A DNA stretch of 8,822 nucleotides from an uncultured Bacteroidota bacterium (lineage in GTDB: Bacteria > Bacteroidota > Bacteroidia > UKL13-3), in assembly GCA_903907885.1 (NCBI GenBank), contig CAIVPY010000021.1, positions 1 to 8,822 of the forward strand, written 5' to 3'. This document shows, one piece after another, positions 1 to 6,026 of the stretch; the stretch's first letter is position 1, and the number at the start of each line of letters is the position of its first letter. The translations under genes were made by a program, and so were the position numbers. The notes under the pieces were generated by a model, which was not told where the DNA came from, did no database searches, and was given only the letters and a program-made list of their open reading frames with translations.

Positions 1-1263
1 AAAGCCTCCAAAGATGCAACACCCGCAGTAGTATTTATTAAAACTTTGAGTAATCAAAGAAACTACGTTGACCCATTTTTTGATTTTTGGAACAATATGG
101 ATTTTTTTGGCAGAAGAGGACCTGTGGCAAGCAGTGGAAGTGGTGTGATTCTAACAGATGATGGGTATATTGTTACAAACAATCATGTAGTAAAAGATGC
201 AGATGTGATTGAAGTGATTACCAATAACCAAAAGCAATCATACAAAGCAAAAATAATTGGTACAGACCCATCAACAGATTTAGCTCTATTGAAGATTGAA
301 GGGGATAATTTACCGCACTTAACGCTAGGAAATTCAGACAATGTGGAAATAGGTGAATGGGTGATTGCAGTTGGTAATCCATTTAATTTAACATCAACCG
401 TTACTGCTGGAATAGTAAGTGCCAAAGGAAGAAATATCAATATCGTAAATAACCAATTTCCCATAGAATCATTTATCCAAACCGATGCTGCTATTAACCC
501 CGGAAATAGTGGTGGTGCTTTGGTGGATTTAAATGGAAAACTTATTGGTATAAACACAGCTATCGCATCAAACACTGGAAGTTACAACGGATATGGATTT
601 GCCATTCCTGTAAATATAGTGGCCAAGATTGTTAAAGATTTAATTGAATTTAAAGAAGTTCAACGTGGTTTTACGGGTATGGACGTGAAAGATATAGATG
701 CGGAATTAGCCAAGAAATTAAACATTAATAACAATCTAGGTGTTTATGTTTCGTCTATATTGGCAGAAGGACCAGCTGATAATGCAGGGGTAAGAGCAGG
801 CGACATCATTATTAAAGTAAATGGAAGAGATATAGACAGTAAATCAATTTTTGACGAACATATCGAATATTTACGTCCAGGTGAAAAAGCTAAGTTGACA
901 ATTGTTCGTAGTGGCAAAGAAATGGAATTTGCAGTGAGTCTTTTAAATCGTGAGGGCACAACTGCCATCATGCGTAAAGGTACAGTGAGTAGTGATGTTT
1001 TAGGTGCCGATTTTCAAGCCGTTCCTAAAATAGAAAAGGATAAATTGGGCATCAAAAATGGTATTCGTATAAGCAACCTCCGTCAAGGCAGGATGGCTGG
1101 TATGGGACTGAGTGATGGTTTTATCATCATTAGTTTAAATAAAAAAGAGTACGAAAAACCTGATGAATTAATCAAAGACTTAGAAAAAGTAAGAGGTCAA
1201 ATTGTAATTGATGGTATTTTCCCTAATGGTGGTAGAGGTGTATTCTCTTTCTATTCTAATTAA
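1..1263 (+). CDS. degP: DegP/HtrA-family periplasmic serine endoprotease (5' partial)
   Basis: The frame is open from base 1, and its first codons (KASKDATPAVVFIKT) match the start of the mature HtrA protease domain, so the true start lies upstream; the TTG at 46 is not the start. Numbering from base 1, 420 residues are visible. The trypsin-like domain has the triad His62 (TNNHVV, base 184), Asp93 (STDLALLKI, base 277) and Ser170 (PGNSGGAL, base 508). A flexible Phe/Asn-rich loop lies before the His motif. Two PDZ domains follow, about residues 222-315 (GPADNAGVRAGD) and 333-417. In this family the enzyme is an oligomeric periplasmic protease/chaperone that removes misfolded envelope proteins; the PDZ domains bind substrate C-termini and gate activity. 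All catalytic residues are present, so it should be active. It is 79 bases from the next gene and probably a separate unit. Family assignment is very secure; which paralogue (DegP, DegQ) is not decided. Confidence 0.96.
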   Translation, partial: KASKDATPAVVFIKTLSNQRNYVDPFFDFWNNMDFFGRRGPVASSGSGVILTDDGYIVTNNHVVKDADVIEVITNNQKQSYKAKIIGTDPSTDLALLKIEGDNLPHLTLGNSDNVEIGEWVIAVGNPFNLTSTVTAGIVSAKGRNINIVNNQFPIESFIQTDAAINPGNSGGALVDLNGKLIGINTAIASNTGSYNGYGFAIPVNIVAKIVKDLIEFKEVQRGFTGMDVKDIDAELAKKLNINNNLGVYVSSILAEGPADNAGVRAGDIIIKVNGRDIDSKSIFDEHIEYLRPGEKAKLTIVRSGKEMEFAVSLLNREGTTAIMRKGTVSSDVLGADFQAVPKIEKDKLGIKNGIRISNLRQGRMAGMGLSDGFIIISLNKKEYEKPDELIKDLEKVRGQIVIDGIFPNGGRGVFSFYSN

Positions 1264-1342
1264 AGAATTAAAGTTTAATTATATATTCATAACTGCCTAA
1301 TTGATTAACAATTTCTTAATATTGTCAATCTAAACTTGCGGT

Positions 1343-1942
1343 ATGAAATACAATTTTTTACTTAATTTAACATTTTTTGCATTGGTATTTACTATTATTA
1401 GTTGCGCTAAGAGTGACAGCTCCACTAATGTAAATCCTACTATCCCTTCAAATAATAAGATTGGTGAAAATTCTTTAATTATAAATGAGATAAAATGTCG
1501 TAAACCAGATGATTTCTCTATATATGGTGATACAACAAAGTGGGTTGAACTTTATAACCCTAAAGATACCGTTTTAACATTAGAAAAAGGGAAATGGTTT
1601 TTTACAGATAGTTTATTTAATCAGCAAAAATTTGTCTTAGACACAACTTTATATGTTAAACCTAAAGGATTTTTAGTAATTTGGTTTGAAAAGCAAACGC
1701 CCACAAATACATCAGCAAGTTATACCCAGCTAGTTGTTCCTAGTTATAGTATATCTAAAACTTCTGGTGATTTTGGAGTGTATTATAAGGAAAATAGCAC
1801 ATCGTCAATCATTCCAATTAATACTACCACATACAATTATCCAAGCGATCAACCCAAAACGCAAAGTAACGGTAGAAAACCTGATGGTGCTGGAGTAATT
1901 CAATTACTTGATAAAGTTACTTTAGGCACAAGTAACAATTAA
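1343..1942 (+). CDS. Lamin-tail-domain (LTD) lipoprotein, first gene of envelope operon
   Basis: A 199-residue protein. Residues 1-20 form a lipoprotein signal peptide ending in a lipobox-like IIS-Cys21, followed by a Ser/Asn/Pro linker. Residues 43-199 show the hallmarks of a bacterial lamin-tail domain: LIINEI (45-50), WVELYNP (67-73), a KGFLVIWF strand (108-115), SNGRKPDG (175-182) and a terminal TLGTSNN in place of the usual TPGxxN. LTDs are small immunoglobulin-like folds found on secreted bacterial proteins, often beside nucleases or phosphatases; their ligand is usually unknown. Here the LTD makes up the whole mature protein, so it likely acts as a lipid-anchored binding or scaffold module rather than an enzyme. 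The stop is followed after 2 bases by the next gene, which implies co-translation. ATG 1343 is the only start compatible with the signal peptide. The domain call is by motif recognition; the function is unknown. Confidence 0.82.
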   Translation: MKYNFLLNLTFFALVFTIISCAKSDSSTNVNPTIPSNNKIGENSLIINEIKCRKPDDFSIYGDTTKWVELYNPKDTVLTLEKGKWFFTDSLFNQQKFVLDTTLYVKPKGFLVIWFEKQTPTNTSASYTQLVVPSYSISKTSGDFGVYYKENSTSSIIPINTTTYNYPSDQPKTQSNGRKPDGAGVIQLLDKVTLGTSNN

Positions 1943-1944
1943 TA

Positions 1945-2679
1945 ATGTATTATTATTATTTTCGATTCATTGTTGTTACTTTCTTTTTAACAGTTGTTCC
2001 TTTTTTTGCTCAATGTAAACCTAAACCTAAAAAGCTAGCCTTATTATATAAGGCCGATCTTACCATTAAAGAACCATCTGATATTTGTATTTTACCAAAT
2101 GTAAATAAATACGCCATTGTAAGTGATAATGGCTTATTATATTTGACAGATACGAATGGTGTTGTATTGAAAGAATCAACTTTTAAAGGTTTTGATTTTG
2201 AGGGTGTTTTTGCAGATGAAAGCAAAATATATGTGAGTGATGAAAGAAGCAGGATTATATATGTATTCGATTACAATCTTGAGCGAATTACTTCTTATCA
2301 GTTAACTTATTATGGTGGTAGGAACAGCGGATTTGAGAGTATAACATTCAATAAAAATAAGAACTGTTTTGTGTTAATTACCGAGAAACATCCTTGTATA
2401 ATTTTTGAATATGATACAGCTTTTAAAGAGTTAAAACAGTATCCTTATACATTTTCGACTGATGTTTCGTCTATTACCTTTCATAAGGGACACTTGTTTG
2501 TGTTGTGTGATGAAGAAAGAAAAATATTGGTATTAAATCCTAATGATTATTCGCTTGAGAGTGAAATAAAGTTGTCTGATATTAATCCTGAAGGGATAGC
2601 AATTACAGAAGACGGACGAATACTAATTGTTAGTGATGATGAGCAATACTTAAAGAAATATGCTTTGGTTGTAAAATAA
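1945..2679 (+). CDS. SdiA-regulated-domain (YjiK-like) beta-propeller protein, exported
   Basis: A 244-residue protein. A hydrophobic N-terminus (residues 6-22) ends in FFAQC, so it is either cleaved by signal peptidase I after Ala22 or lipidated at Cys24; Gln at -1 is not a canonical lipobox. The mature part shows repeated propeller-like blades with the SdiA-regulated family signature: EPSDI (43-47), a DFEGV motif (84-88), SDER (98-101), GFESITF (129-135) and NPEGIAITEDGRILIVSDD (214-232). Members such as E. coli YjiK are exported, and the fold resembles esterase-like or phytase-like propellers; acidic 'D-EG' motifs at blade edges may bind metal. No enzymatic activity is proven for the family. 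Start ATG 1945 lies 2 bases after the previous stop, and tandem TAA TAA ends the gene 3 bases before the porin start. Its place between a lipoprotein and a porin suggests a surface or periplasmic partner of the channel (inference). Confidence 0.82.
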   Translation: MYYYYFRFIVVTFFLTVVPFFAQCKPKPKKLALLYKADLTIKEPSDICILPNVNKYAIVSDNGLLYLTDTNGVVLKESTFKGFDFEGVFADESKIYVSDERSRIIYVFDYNLERITSYQLTYYGGRNSGFESITFNKNKNCFVLITEKHPCIIFEYDTAFKELKQYPYTFSTDVSSITFHKGHLFVLCDEERKILVLNPNDYSLESEIKLSDINPEGIAITEDGRILIVSDDEQYLKKYALVVK

Positions 2680-2682
2680 TAA

Positions 2683-3816
2683 ATGATGAAAAAAATACTT
2701 TACATATTAATCTTATTGGGTAACTCTGCTTTTGCACAATATTCATTTAATGCAGGTAATAATAACTTAGAACTTTCAGGTTTATTGAATGTGAATTATA
2801 ACGAAAGATTTTATTTAATAAATCACCCAGACAAAAAGGCTGATGTTTTTAAATTGGCTACTGCTAGATTTAAACTTGAGGGCAGGGTGTCAAATGATTA
2901 TGAATATAAACTGCAATTAGATATGGCACGTTTAGGTTTTAGTGGTGATGGGGAATTTCCTGCACTTTTGGATGCAAATTTCACTATTAAGAAATTAAAA
3001 TTTACAAATATTACATTGGGGTACCAGAAAATACCATACTCTAGAAGTTCTCTTGTGGGTTTTGAACATCAAACAATGTGGCAAAGAGGAGAAGTGGCTA
3101 GAGGACAGGTTTTCTCAAGACGTGATTTAGGAGTTGTATTGGCTAAAGATTATTGGAAACAGCGGATTAACGTAATGTTAGGTGCTTTTACTGGTCAAGG
3201 TGAGGGTATTATGACGGACGTTACAGGTGGAGATAATGATGCAAGTGGTAAATTAGAATATGTTGGAAGGGTTGAATTATCATACCCAAGTAAATTTAAA
3301 TACAATGAAACTTTGGATTTGAATCATACTGATATTCCTAAAGTGTCTCTTGGTTTAAATGGAAGATATGTGGAAAGACAAAATACCTTGCAAACTATCA
3401 ATAAAGACCCATATGGTTTGAAAATAATTGGTGGGGCAAAAACAATGTTAGGGATGGATTTGGCGGCTAACTATCAAGGATTTTCATTCTTGTTTGAAGC
3501 ACACAATATTAATGTGAATCCAACGGATAAGACATTGCTGCAAGGATTAACTAAAACCTCATTTAATGCTATTGGTAGCATTGTTCAATTGTCTTATTAC
3601 GATAGAACATTAAAATCAGCATTTACCGCTAGATATGATGATTTTATACCTAATGATTTAATTCCAAACTCAACTATGCAAACCTTATCTGGTGGATACA
3701 ATTTTTTATTAGATGGTTTCAGTTCAATGTTGAGGGTTCAATATTGGTATAGATTAGATAGATCAAAAACTGATACATACGACCAAATAAGGATAGGTTG
3801 GCAGCAAAAATTCTAA
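2683..3816 (+). CDS. Phosphate-selective porin O/P-like outer-membrane protein
   Basis: A 377-residue protein with a signal peptide cleaved after AFA (about residue 18). The mature chain is a run of alternating polar/hydrophobic beta strands ending in Phe (WQQKF), the usual C-terminal signal of outer-membrane barrels recognised by BAM. OprO/OprP-like features include the early strand FKLATARFKLEGRV (56-69), YEYKLQLDMARL (73-84), TLGYQKIPYSRSSL (111-124) and RDLGVVLA (147-154). This family makes 16-strand trimeric channels; the named members are anion or phosphate selective, but many Bacteroidota members are annotated by similarity only, so the substrate is not decided here. Start could be ATG 2683 or ATG 2686 (MMKK); both give a valid signal peptide. 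It is the last gene of the operon and converges on the methyltransferase gene with a repeat block between them. Confidence 0.85.
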   Translation: MMKKILYILILLGNSAFAQYSFNAGNNNLELSGLLNVNYNERFYLINHPDKKADVFKLATARFKLEGRVSNDYEYKLQLDMARLGFSGDGEFPALLDANFTIKKLKFTNITLGYQKIPYSRSSLVGFEHQTMWQRGEVARGQVFSRRDLGVVLAKDYWKQRINVMLGAFTGQGEGIMTDVTGGDNDASGKLEYVGRVELSYPSKFKYNETLDLNHTDIPKVSLGLNGRYVERQNTLQTINKDPYGLKIIGGAKTMLGMDLAANYQGFSFLFEAHNINVNPTDKTLLQGLTKTSFNAIGSIVQLSYYDRTLKSAFTARYDDFIPNDLIPNSTMQTLSGGYNFLLDGFSSMLRVQYWYRLDRSKTDTYDQIRIGWQQKF

Positions 3817-3826
3817 TTAAACTAAG

Positions 3827-3980
3827 TTTGCGGTTGAGTGGTTTCTGGGTGCGGTTGTCCTTCGACTGGCTCAGGATAAATGATTTCCCGGTGCGGTTGT
3901 ACTTCGACATGCTCAGGATAAATGGTTTCTGGGTGCGGTTTTGCCGTTTCGGGGTTCGAATGGATGATTTGTTGCTGCGG
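3827..3980. repeat. 42-bp tandem repeat with dispersed 'PEPVEG'-type core
   Basis: Units begin with GGTGCGGTT at 3848, 3890 and 3932, an exact 42-bp period. Units 1 and 2 match at 36 of 42 bases; unit 3 matches unit 2 at about 24 of 42, and a further decayed start (GCTGCGG) sits at 3974, again 42 bp on. A short half-unit (TGCGGTTGAG at 3829) lies 21 bp before unit 1. The core CCTTCGACTGGCTCAGG is, to my knowledge, of a type scattered through many bacterial genomes, recognisable by spurious peptides such as PEPVEG or LSQSKD. All frames across it are open because 42 is a multiple of three, which creates several false ORFs of 69-96 codons on both strands. It lies between convergent genes, where such insertions are tolerated. 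The period and identity are read directly; the family link is from memory. Confidence 0.85.
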
Positions 3981-4055
3981 ATGAATAATATATGGGCAAA
4001 AATCATCAATAACTAGCTGTTTTAGTGGCATATAACATTTTTTTTTACAGCTTTC

Positions 4056-5258
4056 TTATTGCGGTTGAGCTGTTTCGAAGTGCGGATTATTGGTAACTTT
4101 ATCTGCTCTGATTGATCCCTTGTACATTTGGTATTTGTGAAACTTACATTCCAACTGTCCATTCCAAACCACCATTTTTTTAGATGCGTTTAGGTGCATG
4201 TGTTTCAAGGCTGTTTTGTTTGATGAAATTATCCAAGCATCATAACCCGTAAAGTTTTTCTTTAAAGTGTCGCCAATCATACGATAAAAACCATTAACAT
4301 CATCCATTTCTATGCGTTCGCCATAGGGTGGATTCATGATTATAATGCCACCCCCTTCAGGGGCTTTTTGTTCTTCAAAACGCATGTTGCTCAGTTTAAT
4401 TTCATTTTGCAAACCTGCTTTTATTACGTTGCCTCTAGCAATTTCAATCACTTTAAATACCGAATCGTTTCCTACAAAAGTGGCTTTGCTAGGTCTAATA
4501 TTTTCTTCGGCTTCTTGTTTGATTTGAGCCCAAAGTTTTGCATCATAATTTTTCCAACCCATGAATCCAAACCATTTTCTACTCATGTTGGCAGGAATAT
4601 TTTTGGCAAACATAGCTGCTTCAATCAAAATAGTGCCACTACCACACATGCCATCAATAAAATTTCCTTCGCCATTCCACCCTGAAAGTATGATTAATGC
4701 TGCTGCTGTAACTTCGTTCAGTGGTGCAATGTTGGCATCGGCTCTGTAGCCACGTCTGTGAAGAGATTCACCTGAACTATCCAACGAAAGGGTGCACTCG
4801 TTTTGGAAAATATGTAGGTTTAATTTTAGGGTTGGTTGCTCTAAATCCACATTAGGTCTAACACCATATTTATCTCTGAATTGGTCAACTATGGCATCTT
4901 TTGTTTTTAAGGCAATGTATTTGGTATGATTGAAAAAATCGGAATTGGAGCTTGCTTCCACTGATAGGGTATCGCTAGCATCCATAAACTCGTCCCAGTT
5001 TATTTTTTTCACCTCATCATACAATTGCTGCTCATTGTCAGCGGTGAACTTTTTGATGGGCACTAATACTCGGAGTGCAGTTCGGGCATATAAATTTGCT
5101 TTGTATAAAACATTATTATCTCCATAAAAACTTACGGCACGCTTGTGGAGTTCAATATTTGTTGCGCCCAGTTTGGTTAGCTCTTCGGCTAAAACGGGTT
5201 CGAGGCCTTGTTGGGTTTTGGCAACAATGTTAAAAGGTGTTGAGTTATGATTTGTCAA
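4056..5258 (-). CDS. THUMP-domain class I SAM-dependent RNA methyltransferase (RlmL/YpsC type)
   Basis: A 400-residue protein. An N-terminal ferredoxin-like/THUMP RNA-binding region spans about residues 8-160, followed by HRRGYR (167-172) and the Rossmann methyltransferase domain: motif I DGMCGSGT (202-209, SAM binding) and catalytic motif IV NPPYGER (309-315), typical of N2-guanine methylation. It is the single-methyltransferase form of COG0116, like B. subtilis YpsC and the N-terminal half of E. coli RlmL, which modifies G2445 of 23S rRNA; the exact target here is inferred. The start is TTG at 5258: the homologous region starts at FNIVAKTQQGLEP, and no in-frame ATG lies between it and the upstream stop at 5331-5333. 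The conserved domain ends near residue 383; the last 17 residues, ending PHFETAQPQ, resemble the adjacent repeat peptide PHPETTQPQT and look like a repeat-derived tail. Confidence 0.92.
   Translation of the reverse strand: MTNHNSTPFNIVAKTQQGLEPVLAEELTKLGATNIELHKRAVSFYGDNNVLYKANLYARTALRVLVPIKKFTADNEQQLYDEVKKINWDEFMDASDTLSVEASSNSDFFNHTKYIALKTKDAIVDQFRDKYGVRPNVDLEQPTLKLNLHIFQNECTLSLDSSGESLHRRGYRADANIAPLNEVTAAALIILSGWNGEGNFIDGMCGSGTILIEAAMFAKNIPANMSRKWFGFMGWKNYDAKLWAQIKQEAEENIRPSKATFVGNDSVFKVIEIARGNVIKAGLQNEIKLSNMRFEEQKAPEGGGIIIMNPPYGERIEMDDVNGFYRMIGDTLKKNFTGYDAWIISSNKTALKHMHLNASKKMVVWNGQLECKFHKYQMYKGSIRADKVTNNPHFETAQPQ
4060..4085. repeat. Half-unit of the 42-bp repeat inside the methyltransferase 3' end
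   Basis: The 26 bases starting TGCGGTTGAG at 4060 match the half-unit starting at 3829 at 21 of 26 positions, with both ends (TGCGGTTGAG and GTGCGG) identical. Here the sequence is coding: on the minus strand it specifies the last residues of the methyltransferase, PHFETAQPQ. This ties the gene's C-terminus to the downstream repeat block about 80 bases away. The match is read directly; whether the gene seeded the repeats or the repeat entered the gene is not known. Confidence 0.65.
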
Positions 5259-5497
5259 TGTGATAATTTTGGGCGAAAGGTAAAGTAAATAAAAATTTAT
5301 ACACTTGTTAAATTCATAGATGACCCTAAATTAAAATAAATTAGGTTTACTGTTTTGGTAAATAAATTCTTGGAAATGCTTGTTTGTAGTGGTTAAACTA
5401 AGCAATCGTTTTTGAAGATATTTGTATCGTACTTAATAAAAAACAAATAGAAAATTTGATTCAGAACACATAATTTTACCGCTTATTTGTATGTATT

Positions 5498-5899
5498 ATG
5501 TTTGAAAAAATTGAACACTTGGGCATAGCAGTAAAGGATTTGGCAGCAAGTCAAAAACTTTTTAGTGCACTTATAAATCAAGAGCCCTATAAGGAAGAAT
5601 CGGTTGAAAGTGAGCATGTGAAAACTGTTTTTTATCAAACAGGGGAAAGTAAAATTGAACTGTTAGAAGCTACTCACCCTAGTAGTGCCATTGCTACATT
5701 TATCGAAAAAAAAGGAGAAGGCATTCACCATATTGCATTTGCTGTTAGTGATATTTATGCCGAAATTAATAGATTAAAGGCTGAAGGATTTGTGTTTATC
5801 AACGAAACCCCAAAGCAAGGAGCCGACAATAAGGTAGTTGTTTTTCTACATCCCAAAAGCAGCAACGGTGTGCTTATCGAATTGTGTCAAGAAAGATAA
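5498..5899 (+). CDS. mce: Methylmalonyl-CoA epimerase
   Basis: A 133-residue protein of the vicinal-oxygen-chelate (glyoxalase/dioxygenase) fold, made of two beta-alpha-beta-beta-beta modules (about residues 3-58 and 74-131). It interconverts (2R)- and (2S)-methylmalonyl-CoA, linking propionyl-CoA and odd-chain or branched amino-acid breakdown, or propionate formation, to succinyl-CoA through the B12-dependent mutase. Likely metal ligands by position are His7 (IEHLGIAV), Glu54 (KIELLEAT), His78 (GIHHIAF) and Glu128 (GVLIEL). The HHIAF segment and the PKQGADNK segment are typical of the family, and the length is usual. Start ATG 5498 gives the family N-terminus directly. It stands alone, divergent from the methyltransferase across 239 bases in which I see no convincing promoter box on either strand, and it is followed 22 bases later by a strong hairpin. 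Confidence 0.94.
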   Translation: MFEKIEHLGIAVKDLAASQKLFSALINQEPYKEESVESEHVKTVFYQTGESKIELLEATHPSSAIATFIEKKGEGIHHIAFAVSDIYAEINRLKAEGFVFINETPKQGADNKVVVFLHPKSSNGVLIELCQER

Positions 5900-5921
5900 T
5901 CAACATTTTGCAAACATTCTC

Positions 5922-5946
5922 ACTTAATGTTTTGTTAACATTAAGT
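5922..5946 (+). terminator. Perfect 10-bp hairpin after mce, possible terminator
   Basis: ACTTAATGTT, loop TTGTT, AACATTAAGT forms a perfect 10-bp stem with a 5-base loop, 22 bases after the mce stop. The stem is AT-rich (2 G/C pairs) and no T-run follows, so it is not a textbook intrinsic terminator. Its place right after a single gene makes transcript end or 3' stabilisation the most likely role; a DNA-binding operator for the next gene is the alternative. Confidence 0.45.
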
Positions 5947-5993
5947 TCAATAATTGATAACCTTATCAGGTGCGTTTAAAGACATTATTAGCA

Positions 5994-6001
5994 TACATTT
6001 G
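5994..6001 (+). promoter_or_regulatory. Bacteroidota -7 promoter box TACATTTG for the surface-protein gene
   Basis: TACATTTG fits the Bacteroidota housekeeping -7 consensus TAnnTTTG exactly and lies 25 bases before the ATG at 6027, which would give a leader of about 18-20 nt rich in A. A TTTG-like -33 element at the expected distance is not clear; only GCGTTTA near 5973-5978 is close. There is no Shine-Dalgarno sequence, as is normal in this phylum. Confidence 0.5.
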
Positions 6002-6026
6002 ACCCAAAATCCAACAAAAAAATAAC

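Noticed and set aside
183..971. Minus-strand open frames opposite the HtrA protease
   Set aside because: The plus frame contains the full catalytic triad and PDZ domains; the antisense peptides have no features.
1266..1280. AATTAAA-G-TTTAATT inverted repeat just after the protease stop, as a terminator
   Set aside because: The loop is too short, the stem is all A/T, and no T-run follows; too weak to call.
3848..3973. CRISPR array
   Set aside because: Units are directly abutting tandem copies that share the whole 42 bp; there are no unique spacers between conserved repeats and no cas genes.
3719..4031. Overlapping open frames of 69-96 codons on both strands between the porin and the methyltransferase
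   Set aside because: They exist because the 42-bp repeat is a multiple of three and carries no stops; their peptides (PEPVEG, LSQSKD, FDWLRING) are the usual translations of this repeat type, with no domain or export signal.
4038..4046. Run of nine T as an intrinsic terminator for the porin operon
   Set aside because: No stable hairpin is visible directly upstream of the run, so it is only a homopolymer.
4336..5127. Plus-strand open frames of 62-105 codons inside the methyltransferase gene
   Set aside because: They lie antisense to conserved SAM-binding and catalytic motifs, have no recognisable features, and are shadows.
5497..5504. TATGTTTG as a -7 promoter box for mce
   Set aside because: It fits TAnnTTTG but overlaps the mce start codon (ATG 5498), so it could not drive this gene from that start.
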